In this document: positions 17,135 to 24,857 of the stretch, piece by piece
Layout of the letters: every line of letters begins with the position of its first letter
Position numbering within the stretch: the stretch's first letter is position 1
DNA from: Streptomyces sp. NBC_01446
GTDB taxonomy: Bacteria; Actinomycetota; Actinomycetes; Streptomycetales; Streptomycetaceae
Length of the DNA: 64,000 nucleotides
NCBI RefSeq assembly: GCF_026340095.1
Contig: NZ_JAPEPO010000001.1
Location: 7,274,501 to 7,338,500, forward strand
Reading direction: 5' to 3'
Notes under the pieces: model-generated
Databases searched by the model: none
What the model was told of the DNA's origin: nothing
The model's input: only the letters and a program-made list of their open reading frames with translations
Translations under genes and position numbers: made by a program

Positions 17135-17817
17135 GAGCCGCTGGACCGGGACCCGGGACCTCCGGGCTCGAAGTACTGGGAGAAGTCCGGGGCACTCCCC
17201 GGGCTTCTCCCGCCGGGCGCCGCGTCTGCCGGCGGGGTTCCGAGCTCCCACGCGAGCCCGTACCGGGCGAACAGCTCCGCCCGTAGGGTCGGCAACGCCA
17301 TCGGCGCCCCCGGGACCAGCGCCGCGAACACCGCCCCCATCAGCTGGGAGCGCAGCAGCGGATAGTCGCGTTCGACGCTGAGCGAGCCGTTCCGCAGGAC
17401 GGTGTCGCGCAGCAGCTCGGCGAGCCGCTGCTGCTCGGGGCACTGCACGAAGCCCTCGGCCTGGAGGATCCCCGCCATGTGCGTCCGCATGAGGACGGGG
17501 TGGTCGACGGCCAGGCCAAGGATCGCGTCGACGGCCCGCGCCAGCCGCTCCGGCCCGTCCTCGGTGTGCGGCTCGCGCTCCAGCGCCGCTTCGAGCGTCC
17601 GGTGCATCAGCCGGTGCACCGCGGACTGGAGCAGCTGCCGCTTGCCGGGGAAGTAGTACGACACCAGGCCCCGCGCGGAACCGGCACGGTCCGCGATGTC
17701 GCCGAGCGTCGTCGCGTCGTACCCGCGCTCCCCGACGAGCTCGACCGTCGCCTGCAGAAGCCGCTCGCGGGATCGCCGTCGCAACTCCTCGTTGACCGAT
17801 GCGCTGCGCGGGGACAT
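17122..17817 (-). CDS. TetR family transcriptional regulator
   Basis: The 231-residue protein has an N-terminal TetR helix-turn-helix (RERLLQATVELVGERGYDATTLGDIADRAGSARGLVSYYFPGKRQLLQSAV, residues ~14-65) and an all-helical ligand domain. The last ~35 residues are Gly/Ser/Pro rich and overlap the end of the LVIVD gene. A 17-bp palindrome lies 19 bases upstream of the ATG, next to a TATACT -10 box, which points to autorepression. The ligand and other targets are unknown; the divergent acetyltransferase at 18078 is one candidate. Confidence 0.9.
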   Translation of the reverse strand: MSPRSASVNEELRRRSRERLLQATVELVGERGYDATTLGDIADRAGSARGLVSYYFPGKRQLLQSAVHRLMHRTLEAALEREPHTEDGPERLARAVDAILGLAVDHPVLMRTHMAGILQAEGFVQCPEQQRLAELLRDTVLRNGSLSVERDYPLLRSQLMGAVFAALVPGAPMALPTLRAELFARYGLAWELGTPPADAAPGGRSPGSAPDFSQYFEPGGPGSRSSGSQSK

Positions 17818-17835
17818 CCTGTAACTCCTGCGTTG

Positions 17836-17855
17836 ACTGGCTTGTAGCCAGTATA
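17836..17855 (-). promoter_or_regulatory. TetR-type operator and -10 box
   Basis: ACTGGCT-TGT-AGCCAGT (17836-17852) is a perfect palindrome with a three-base centre. On the minus strand it starts inside a TATACT -10 box (17855-17850), and GGAG precedes the ATG at 17817. A bound repressor would cover the transcription start. Confidence 0.65.
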
Positions 17856-17909
17856 CTCGGAGCGTCCCTGGCAGAGGGCCCCTTTGCGGAACCCCCGGCC
17901 AGGGCTCCT

Positions 17910-18036
17910 GGGCGTATCCGGCGACGCGGGGGATCGTCGGATACGCCCGGTCCTGCCGGGCGGGTGTCCGGACGGCGTCGGTGCCGTCCGGACACCCGCC
18001 CGGCAGGTGATTCCGGTCCGGCCGCCGACGCCGGAA
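17910..18036. repeat. Cluster of three inverted repeats, one with a 25-bp perfect stem
   Basis: An 11-bp repeat (17910-17920 with 17938-17948) is followed by a perfect 25-bp stem (17952-17976 with 17983-18007) around the six-base loop GTCGGT. A 6-bp repeat (TTCCGG 18011-18016 with CCGGAA 18031-18036) comes next. They sit between divergent genes, where a terminator is not expected. Confidence 0.85.
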
Positions 18037-18077
18037 ATCCCCGACGTGGCGGACTCCTCCAGGGGCACACTGGCCCC

Positions 18078-18662
18078 ATGCCGCAGCTGATCGCTCCCGA
18101 CGTCCGCGTCCACGCCTCCTTCCTGGCCGCCATGGACGAGACCCGCGCCGAGGGCCACGGCGGACCCGACGACGACTCCACCGCGGGGCTCAGCCTGCGC
18201 GCGTACGGAGACACCTGGCAGGACCCGGCGGTCTTCGCGCACTATGTCGCCCGCATGCGGCTCACCCACGGACCGCGCAGCATCCTGCAGTACGACGTCG
18301 AGTGCACGACCCTCTGGTACGTCGACGGGGACGCCTACCTCGGCCGCCTCGCGATCCGCCACCGCCTCACCGAGGCCTGGCTGCGCGACGGGCACATCGG
18401 CTACGACGTACGGCCCGGCGCCCGCGGCCGCGGACACGCCACCGCGATGCTCCGCGCCGCTCTCCCGCTCGCCGCGCGCCTGGGCATCGACCCGGCGCTG
18501 ATCACGTGTGACACGGACAACGCCGCCTCCCGCCGCGTCATCGAGGCCTGCGGTGGAGTACGGGACGAAGCGGGCGAGGACGACGGGGTGCTGCGGTACC
18601 GGGCGCCCACCGGAACCGGATCGCACACCGGGCGAACCCTCCCTACAGTGGGCAAGGGGTGA
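18078..18662 (+). CDS. GNAT family N-acetyltransferase
   Basis: The 194-residue protein has a GNAT fold. It shows the beta-4 strand DGDAYLGRLAIRHRLTEAWLRDGHIGYDVRP, the acetyl-CoA pyrophosphate loop RGRGHATAMLRAALPLAARLGI, and the helix DNAASRRVIEACGGV. The arrangement is like the predicted acetyltransferases of the YkkB/Ard group with DGHIGYDVRPxxRGRG. The substrate is unknown. The start ATG 18078 directly follows a small hairpin (GGGGC 18062-18066 with GCCCC 18073-18077) that contains the only ribosome-binding-like G-run, so initiation may be restrained by structure. Confidence 0.85.
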   Translation: MPQLIAPDVRVHASFLAAMDETRAEGHGGPDDDSTAGLSLRAYGDTWQDPAVFAHYVARMRLTHGPRSILQYDVECTTLWYVDGDAYLGRLAIRHRLTEAWLRDGHIGYDVRPGARGRGHATAMLRAALPLAARLGIDPALITCDTDNAASRRVIEACGGVRDEAGEDDGVLRYRAPTGTGSHTGRTLPTVGKG

Positions 18663-18691
18663 CGGGCAGGCCAGCTAGGAGGCGTACCGAC

Positions 18692-18937
18692 ATGGATCAA
18701 GAGCAGATCCTGGCCCGGATCACGGCGATGGTCGACGACGAGAAGCGGCTCCGCGCGTCGCTCGCCGCCGGTCAGATCGACGGGGCGACCGAGCACGAGC
18801 GCCTTGCCGCCGTGGAACGCGAACTCGACCAGTGCTGGGACCTGCTGCGCCAGCGCCGGGCCAAGACGGAGTTCGGCGAGAACCCCGACGAGGCGAGGGC
18901 CAGGCCCGAGTCCCAGGTCGAGGGCTATGAGTCGTGA
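18692..18937 (+). CDS. DUF2630 family small protein
   Basis: The 81-residue protein MDQEQILARITAMVDDEKRLR...ERLAAVERELDQCWDLLRQRRAKTEFGENPDEARARPES matches DUF2630, a short helical actinobacterial family of unknown function. It is mostly two amphipathic helices, likely a coiled-coil hairpin. AGGAGG lies ten bases before ATG 18692. It follows the acetyltransferase by 30 bases and may share its transcript. Confidence 0.85.
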   Translation: MDQEQILARITAMVDDEKRLRASLAAGQIDGATEHERLAAVERELDQCWDLLRQRRAKTEFGENPDEARARPESQVEGYES

Positions 18938-18996
18938 CGGCCCGGTCGTGACGGCGCACCTTGGCGGTCTTGTCCTGGCGGTCTTGCCCTGACGGG

Positions 18997-19671
18997 TCAC
19001 CTGCTCGCGGTGAGCCGCTCGTAGGCCGTCACGGACACGGTCACCGTCAGCGCCCCGAGCAGCCAGCCGCCGAGTACGTCCGAGGGCCAGTGCACGCCGA
19101 GCCACAGCCGCGTGAGGCCGACGCCGACGACCGACACCACCGCGAGCGTGCACGCCGTACGCCACAGGACGCGGCCTGCGCCGTAGCGGCGCAGCAGCCA
19201 GAGGATCAGCCCCCACACCACCGTCGCCGTCATCGCGTGCCCGGAAGGGTAGGCCGCGTAGTGAGCGGAGTCCACGGGGTCCGTCCACACCGGGCGGGCA
19301 CGGCCGACGGCCGCCTTGAGGCCCTGCTGGATCAGTGTGCCGACCGCACATGTGGCGGCCACCCACAGCGCGAGCCACCAGGCGTCATGTCTCCATACAA
19401 GCCAGACGACGACCACGGCGCACAGGGCGCGCATCGTCCACGGATCCCAGAACCAGTCCGTCAGAACCCGGTTCACCTGCGTCAGTCCGGGATCGTCGAC
19501 GGCCCAGCGGTGGGCGGTGCGCGCCAGCTCGCCGTCCAGTGTCATCAGTGGTTCCCAGCGCGTTGCCACCGCGATCAGCAGCAGCGCGCTGAGAGCGGCC
19601 AGCACCGCCGTCGCGCGTGTGAGCCGCGGATGCCGGGGGCGGGGCGGGGAGTCGACCGGTGCCTGGTGCAT
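18997..19671 (-). CDS. PAP2 superfamily membrane phosphatase
   Basis: The 224-residue protein has about five or six membrane spans. It carries the three phosphatase motifs in order: KAAVGRARP, YPSGHAMTA and RLWLGVHWPSDVLGG. These dephosphorylate phosphatidate, undecaprenyl pyrophosphate or similar lipids on the outer membrane face. ATG 19671 is preferred because AGGA stands eight bases upstream; GTG 19686 is the alternative. It converges with the DUF2630 gene. Confidence 0.9.
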   Translation of the reverse strand: MHQAPVDSPPRPRHPRLTRATAVLAALSALLLIAVATRWEPLMTLDGELARTAHRWAVDDPGLTQVNRVLTDWFWDPWTMRALCAVVVVWLVWRHDAWWLALWVAATCAVGTLIQQGLKAAVGRARPVWTDPVDSAHYAAYPSGHAMTATVVWGLILWLLRRYGAGRVLWRTACTLAVVSVVGVGLTRLWLGVHWPSDVLGGWLLGALTVTVSVTAYERLTASR

Positions 19672-19744
19672 GGGGAAGATCCTCACCCATGGACGGCGCC
19701 GGTGGCCATCAGGCGGAGCGGACGCGTCCGGCTCCGGCCGTCGG

Positions 19745-20680
19745 TCAGCCCAGCGCGCGCAGGCCCGGCACGAAGGTCACCAGGAGCGGCACCACCGGTA
19801 CGAGGGCGGCCGCCGCGGTCAGGCGCAGACGCCGGGCCGGGGTGAGCCGCCGCGGCGGGGTCAGCAAGCGGTGCACGCGCTGCGGCACATGGGCCTGGGG
19901 CGTCGGGCAGGGGCCGAACACCCCGCGGTCCTCGTTGAGTTCGACCAGGGCGAGGGCGATGGTCAGGCGCCCGAAGCGGCGCGACGCCATGTCGTCGGCG
20001 GCCAGTTCGACGAGCCGGTGCATCTCGTCGCGGAACGCGGCGAAGACCGGAACCTGTGGGAAGCCCGTGGCCAGCGCCCCCGAGCAGTGCAGCAGCCAGT
20101 CGTGCCGCCACTGTGCGTGGCCCATCTCGTGCGCGAGGACCGCGTCCAGCTGACGGCCCTTGAGGCGGCGCAGGGCGGCCGTCGTGATGACCAGTTGCGG
20201 CGCGGCACCCGGCAGCCACCAGGCGTCGGGACGTTCGCCTTCGAGGACGACGAGTCGGTCGCTGCCCGGCTCCTCGCCCGGCAACAGCGGGGAACGCACC
20301 AGGAGTTCGGCGCGCCGCCGCCTGCGCCTGGCCCGCGATCGGAAGATCTCCCGGGCGAGCATCGCCGCGGTCCACAGCCCGCCGAGCGCGAGCGTCACGG
20401 CCAGCGTCGCCGCCCATCCGCCGGCCGCCCGCAGCGCGTACGCGTCGACGACGGCGTGCGGGGCGGACGCGAACACATGGCCGCGGACGGCCTGCCAGGC
20501 GGCGGCCGCGCTCAGCGTCATCGACAACGCGCAGCACAGGAGGACACCGGCCACCACGCACTGCCACACCCAAAGGGCGACCACCGGCTCGCGCTCCGGC
20601 CAGTCGGCCCGCGCGAGAAGGCGCGGGGCAACGACAGCGGCGAGGGTGCCGAGCAGCAGCAGTGCTACGGGGACCGTCAT
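19745..20680 (-). CDS. M56 family membrane metallopeptidase
   Basis: The 311-residue protein has membrane segments near residues 3-20, 35-58 and 88-108 and one at the C-terminus. The zinc site HEMGH is at residues 184-188, followed by ELAADDMASRR, whose Glu is the third ligand. This is the BlaR1/MecR1-type protease without a penicillin sensor domain. In Streptomyces such genes often neighbour a BlaI/CopY-type repressor, but none is visible here. It probably cleaves membrane or regulatory proteins. Confidence 0.87.
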   Translation of the reverse strand: MTVPVALLLLGTLAAVVAPRLLARADWPEREPVVALWVWQCVVAGVLLCCALSMTLSAAAAWQAVRGHVFASAPHAVVDAYALRAAGGWAATLAVTLALGGLWTAAMLAREIFRSRARRRRRRAELLVRSPLLPGEEPGSDRLVVLEGERPDAWWLPGAAPQLVITTAALRRLKGRQLDAVLAHEMGHAQWRHDWLLHCSGALATGFPQVPVFAAFRDEMHRLVELAADDMASRRFGRLTIALALVELNEDRGVFGPCPTPQAHVPQRVHRLLTPPRRLTPARRLRLTAAAALVPVVPLLVTFVPGLRALG

Positions 20681-20840
20681 GGCCTCAGCCTATGAGCCGG
20701 GGCTACCGGAGGGTACGGGCTGTCGCGTCAAGTGACGTACGCCACGGTTTTGAGCGGGCAGTTGTCCGCAATGGAGCAGTTTCCCCGGCCCCCTGTCCGT
20801 GCGGGCTCGCGCAGGCGCCTCCACGGCCCCGCCCGTGCGC

Positions 20841-21389
20841 CTACATGATCAGCAGCATCGCGACCATCCCGATGCCCATCGAGAGGCGGCAGGCCCGCGC
20901 CAGCTCCGGGCGGTCCCCCCAGCCGGACACCGGCGGGCCGCCCCCGGCCGTCGCCACCGGCACCAGCCGCACCCCCGACCACAGCACGTACCCCGCGAAA
21001 TAGAGCAGCAGCAGTCCGGTTACCAGCGGTGCGCCCGCCCCTCCGTGACCGGCGTGCCCGCTCGGCGCCGCGGCCATCCCCACCGCCATGTACGCCATGG
21101 CGAAAGTGCCCACCAGGTGGTGCAGGTGGTGCGCGCTCGAACGGGACGCCCACAGCGCGCGCAGCGCCGCCGCCCCGAACACGGCCGCGTACAACGCCCA
21201 GGCGGCGCGCGGCGGCGTGATCACCGCGGCGGGTACCGCCATGAGCGCCATGCCGAACCCCATGAGGGCCTCGCTGCCCGCCGTGCGGCGCTGCTCCTCG
21301 ACTCCGCTGCGCATCCGCAGCAGGCAGTACGCCCCCGTCGCCGCGCACAGCGCGACGAGCAGCCAGGCGGCCGAGCCCGGTCCGTGCAC
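20841..21389 (-). CDS. DUF5134 family membrane protein
   Basis: The 182-residue product has about five hydrophobic segments and conserved His residues (SSAHHLHHLVGTFAMAYMAVGMA, HAGHGG), the pattern of DUF5134 in Streptomyces. GTG 21389 is chosen because GGGAGG precedes it and the first membrane segment (SAAWLLVALCAATGAYCLL) starts immediately. The His-rich membrane helices hint at metal or haem binding, which is inference only. It is divergent from the FUSC gene. Confidence 0.75.
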   Translation of the reverse strand: MHGPGSAAWLLVALCAATGAYCLLRMRSGVEEQRRTAGSEALMGFGMALMAVPAAVITPPRAAWALYAAVFGAAALRALWASRSSAHHLHHLVGTFAMAYMAVGMAAAPSGHAGHGGAGAPLVTGLLLLYFAGYVLWSGVRLVPVATAGGGPPVSGWGDRPELARACRLSMGIGMVAMLLIM

Positions 21390-21604
21390 GCGAACCTCCC
21401 CCAGTCGGACGCCGTACCGCGTCGGGGACGAGATGCCCGTGCGGGGCGGGGCGCAATCGAGCGCAGGGGAGCACTGGGCGCGTTCGCGGTGCGACCGTGC
21501 GCGGGTGGTGCGCGGTCGGCGGCCCGCCGGTCGGTGGGCGGGTGCGGGGACCGGGTGCAGAGCGGCGAAAGTTTCCAGGTAAAACACTTGCTAAACTTCT
21601 CTGT

Positions 21605-23362
21605 ATGAGCAGCGCAGAAACCCCGACCTCGACCCCCACCCCATCGCCGTCGCCGTCCGGGCCCCGGCTCGTCCGGCGGCTCCCGCTCGCGGGGGTGCTG
21701 CGTCTCAACAAGCCGTCCGACATCTGGTTCAAGCCCGCGACGAGCGTCGTCGTGTCCGCGGCGGTGCCGAACCTGACGCTGCTCGCCCTCGGCCGCCTCG
21801 ACCTCGCGATGTACACGATGGCCGGGTCGCTGTGCGCCCTCTACGCCCACAATCTGCCGTACGCGGCGCGTGCGCGGGCCCTCGCCTGGGTCGTCCTCGG
21901 CATGCTCGCGAGCCTCGCGGCGGCCCTGCTCACCGCGTCGCTCACCTCGTCGGCGGCCGTACTCGTCGCGGTCGGCGCGGTTCTCGCCGCCGCGCAGAAG
22001 ACCCTGTGCGACGCGACCCGCATCGGCCCGCCGGGTCACTTGATCCTCACGTTCATCAGCTCCGCCAGCCTCTTCGCCCCGCAGACCCTGGGGCAGATAC
22101 CCGGCCACCTCGCCCTGACCGCCGGTGCGGGCGCCGTGGCCTGGCTCGTCGGCATGGCCCCCGCCCTGATACGCCCGCACGGCCCGGAGCGGCGCGCCAC
22201 CGCCCGCGCGCTGAACGCCGCCGCCGCGTACGTGAGCGCCGAGGACGGAGCGCGCGAGCGGGCCAGGGCCGGCGCTGCCGCCGCCGTCCACGCCGCCTGG
22301 CAGTCCCTCCTCGCCACCGGCGGCCGCGGCGCCGCCCGCCGCGGCCTGGAGCGCCTCGTCGTGCGCGCCGAGGTCGCCCTCGCGGCCCCCGCCGACACCG
22401 ACCCGGCGCTCCTGCGCGACTGGGCCGCCGGCCTGAGCGGCACGGGCCCCGTCCCGCGCCCGGCCCGCCACGACGGCATCAGCGCCATCGGCAACCCCAG
22501 CGACATCGACGACGAAGTCCTCGGCATCGAGGCCGAACTCGCCTTCGGCAAGCCGTCGTTGTGGCGCAGGCTCGCCCCCGGCTCGCCTCTCCTGCCGGTC
22601 GCCCTGCGCACCGCCGTCGGCTGCGCCCTCGCCGGATACGGGTCCCTCGCCCTCGGCGTCGGCCGCCCGTACTGGGCCCTGGTCACCGCCGCCTCGCTCT
22701 ACCAGGCAAACGTCACCCTCACCTGGAACCGCACCGTGCAGCGCGTGGCCGGCAACCTCGCCGGAGTGCTCGTCTTCGCCGCCGTGGTGCCTCTCGCCCA
22801 TGTAGGACAGATCTTCGTCGTCCTGTTCTGCCTGCTCTTCAGCTTCGGCGCCGAGGCGTTCATCTCCCGCAACTACTGGCTCGGCGGCGTCTGCGTGACC
22901 CCCATGGCACTGCTGATCACCGAGTTCGCCAGGACACAGGAGGCCGGCGAGCTCATCACGGACCGGGTCGTGGACACCCTCGTCGGGGCGCTCCTCGGCA
23001 TCGTCGCCGCCGTGATCGTCACCAACCGGCGCGCCGCCGACCACATCGAGCTCGCCCTAGAAGCGACCGAACGCGCCCGCGAGGCCGCTGAGCGCACCCT
23101 CGCGGCCCCGCGTCCCGAGCCCGGCGGCCTGGAGACCACGCACCGCAGGCTCGCCGCCGCGCTCGTCGAACTGCGCGCCGCCGACGACACCGCGGCCGGC
23201 GAATGGTGGCAGCGCGCCCTGCCCGAGGAGCGTGTGGTCGCCGCCGAGCAGGCCGCACACCGTACGCTCGCGGCGACGGTCCGACGCCGGACGCGGCGGA
23301 CCGTCCAGGAGACCGACGAGCACAGGGGCGGCACGGACGCCCGGGAGAACACGCGAGCATGA
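21605..23362 (+). CDS. FUSC family membrane protein (fusaric-acid-resistance-like)
   Basis: The 585-residue protein has two blocks of membrane helices. One lies at residues ~45-180 and the other, with the FUSC signature (VGRPYWALVTAASLYQANVTLTWNRTVQRVAGNLAGVLV), at ~335-480; a cytoplasmic linker separates them and a helical tail follows. Such proteins are related to AaeB/YccS exporters of aromatic acids. ATG 21605 has no ribosome binding site; TAAACT at 21592-21597 would start RNA very close to the ATG, so the mRNA may be leaderless. The stop overlaps the MarR gene start, and the MarR protein probably controls this exporter. Confidence 0.85.
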   Translation: MSSAETPTSTPTPSPSPSGPRLVRRLPLAGVLRLNKPSDIWFKPATSVVVSAAVPNLTLLALGRLDLAMYTMAGSLCALYAHNLPYAARARALAWVVLGMLASLAAALLTASLTSSAAVLVAVGAVLAAAQKTLCDATRIGPPGHLILTFISSASLFAPQTLGQIPGHLALTAGAGAVAWLVGMAPALIRPHGPERRATARALNAAAAYVSAEDGARERARAGAAAAVHAAWQSLLATGGRGAARRGLERLVVRAEVALAAPADTDPALLRDWAAGLSGTGPVPRPARHDGISAIGNPSDIDDEVLGIEAELAFGKPSLWRRLAPGSPLLPVALRTAVGCALAGYGSLALGVGRPYWALVTAASLYQANVTLTWNRTVQRVAGNLAGVLVFAAVVPLAHVGQIFVVLFCLLFSFGAEAFISRNYWLGGVCVTPMALLITEFARTQEAGELITDRVVDTLVGALLGIVAAVIVTNRRAADHIELALEATERAREAAERTLAAPRPEPGGLETTHRRLAAALVELRAADDTAAGEWWQRALPEERVVAAEQAAHRTLAATVRRRTRRTVQETDEHRGGTDARENTRA

Positions 23363-23889
23363 CGACACGGAACGGCAGGGCCGCGGCGGACGACACCGTC
23401 GCCACGGTGGTGCGGCAGTGGCAGACGGTCCGCCCCGACATCGACACCGGGCCCATGGAGGTCATCGGGCGGATCAACCGCTGCGCCGCCCTCCTCCAGC
23501 AGGCCGAGGACGCGCCGCTGCGCCGCGCCGGGCTGACCCGCGCCGAGTTCGACCTGCTCGGCGCGCTGCGCCGCACCGGCCACGAACTCACCCCGGGTGA
23601 CCTCGCGCGGGAGACCTTCTCCTCCGGCGCCGCCGTCACCAAGCGGCTCAAGCAGCTCCAGGAGCGCGGTCTGGTCGACCGGCGCGGCGACACCCGCGAC
23701 CGGCGCGTCTCCCACCTCAGCCTGACCGACGCCGGCCGCGAGCTGGTCGACGCGCTGCTGCCCGACCAGCTCGCGTACGAGAAGACGGTACTTTCCGGCC
23801 TCGGCGGCGCCGGACATGACCAACTCAGTGTCCTGCTGGGCGAGTTGCTCGGCCAGCTCGAAGGACGCCCGGGTGGTCCGCGCGCCTGA
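23359..23889 (+). CDS. MarR family transcriptional regulator
   Basis: The 176-residue protein has the winged helix LTRAEFDLLGALRRTGHELTPGDLARETFSSGAAVTKRLKQLQERGLVDRRGDTRDRRVSHLSLTDAGRELV. The DTRDRR wing and LTDAG are typical of MarR. Its ATG overlaps the FUSC stop (ATGA). Exporter plus MarR in one operon suggests induction by the aromatic compound exported. Confidence 0.92.
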   Translation: MTTRNGRAAADDTVATVVRQWQTVRPDIDTGPMEVIGRINRCAALLQQAEDAPLRRAGLTRAEFDLLGALRRTGHELTPGDLARETFSSGAAVTKRLKQLQERGLVDRRGDTRDRRVSHLSLTDAGRELVDALLPDQLAYEKTVLSGLGGAGHDQLSVLLGELLGQLEGRPGGPRA

Positions 23890-23935
23890 CCCCGGGGCTC
23901 GACGCGGCCCGGCCGGATGGCCGGCCGTGCAGCCG

Positions 23936-24715
23936 CTAGTCCGAGGGATCCTCCACGGCAGCCGCGAGCAACCGCCGTGTCTCCGGCTCCACATGGTCGG
24001 CGTAGTACTCGTACAGCGCCTCACGGCCGAGCCGGGCCGCGCGCGGAGCGTCGCCGGAGCTGATCGCGTCGAGCACCTGCCGGTGGTGGGTGATCGAGCG
24101 CTCCATCCAGGCGGAGGCGTCAGCGGCGCCCGCGATCTTCTCCTCGATGACCCCGACCACCGCCTCGTGCACGGCGCGGGCGCACAGGCCGAGCAGGGAG
24201 TTGCCGCTCGCCTCGGCGACGGCCCGGTGGAAGAGGGCGTCCGCCTCGCTGAAGGCGTGCAGGTTTCCCGTCGAGGACGCGCCGAGGCGCTCCATCCGGT
24301 CGATCTGATCCCGCATGCGGGCCAGGTCGTCGGCGGTGTGCAGGCGTGCGGCGAGCCGGTTGCTCTCCGCGTCGAGCACCATGCGGAACTGCACCAGTTC
24401 ACCGAGGGAGGCGATACGGGAACGGGTCAGGCGGCTCAGCGCCTGGCTGAGGCTGTCGGGGGAGACGCCGAGGACCTCGGCGCCGAGCGGGTCGCCGGGG
24501 CGTGAGCGGATCAGGCCCGCGGTCTGGAGCACGCGCAGGGCCTCGCGGACCGTGGAGCGGCCCACGTCGAAGCGCACGACGAGTTCGCGCTCCGCCGGGA
24601 GCCGGGAGCCGGGCGGCAGGTCGCCGCTGAGGATGCGCTCCTCGATCTGCTGGGCCACCCGCTGGTAGGCGCGGACCGGCTTCACCGGCTGGAAGAGATC
24701 GTCGTCGGGCGCCAT
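23936..24715 (-). CDS. GntR family regulator, FadR/FCD subgroup
   Basis: The 259-residue protein has a GntR winged helix (YQRVAQQIEERILSGDLPPGSRLPAERELVVRFDVGRSTVREALRVLQTAGLI) and an all-helical FCD effector domain with the metal-binding pattern EADALFHRAVAEASGN...SITHHRQVLDAI. ATG 24715 has GGAGAGG upstream. It is divergent from the M20-ALDH-SDR-SSS-acylase run, and a perfect FadR-type palindrome sits in front of that run, so it is the likely repressor. FCD effectors are usually small organic acids. Confidence 0.92.
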   Translation of the reverse strand: MAPDDDLFQPVKPVRAYQRVAQQIEERILSGDLPPGSRLPAERELVVRFDVGRSTVREALRVLQTAGLIRSRPGDPLGAEVLGVSPDSLSQALSRLTRSRIASLGELVQFRMVLDAESNRLAARLHTADDLARMRDQIDRMERLGASSTGNLHAFSEADALFHRAVAEASGNSLLGLCARAVHEAVVGVIEEKIAGAADASAWMERSITHHRQVLDAISSGDAPRAARLGREALYEYYADHVEPETRRLLAAAVEDPSD

Positions 24716-24807
24716 GTGCCTCTCCGTGTCGGCCGGTTGCGCCGGAGTGAATCCATGATCCGACCATTGACCCGGGCGTGAACGTGGCGGCAGAGTACGG
24801 GAAATCA

Positions 24808-24822
24808 ACTGGTCTGACCAGT
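24808..24822. promoter_or_regulatory. FadR-type GntR operator before the catabolic operon
   Basis: ACTGGTC-T-GACCAGT is a 15-bp perfect palindrome. Its core TGGT-N3-ACCA is the known FCD-subgroup consensus. It lies 36 bases before the M20 start codon and about 93 bases from the divergent regulator gene. Confidence 0.75.
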
Positions 24823-24857
24823 CGACTGGCCTCGTGGCCGACCGACCTGGAGGTTCC

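Noticed and set aside
17952..18007. The long hairpin as a plain transcription terminator
   Set aside because: Both neighbouring genes start, not end, here, so no transcript needs stopping at this point.
24767..24795. TTGACC as the -35 box of the catabolic operon
   Set aside because: No acceptable -10 box stands at 16-19 bases, so no promoter is called.
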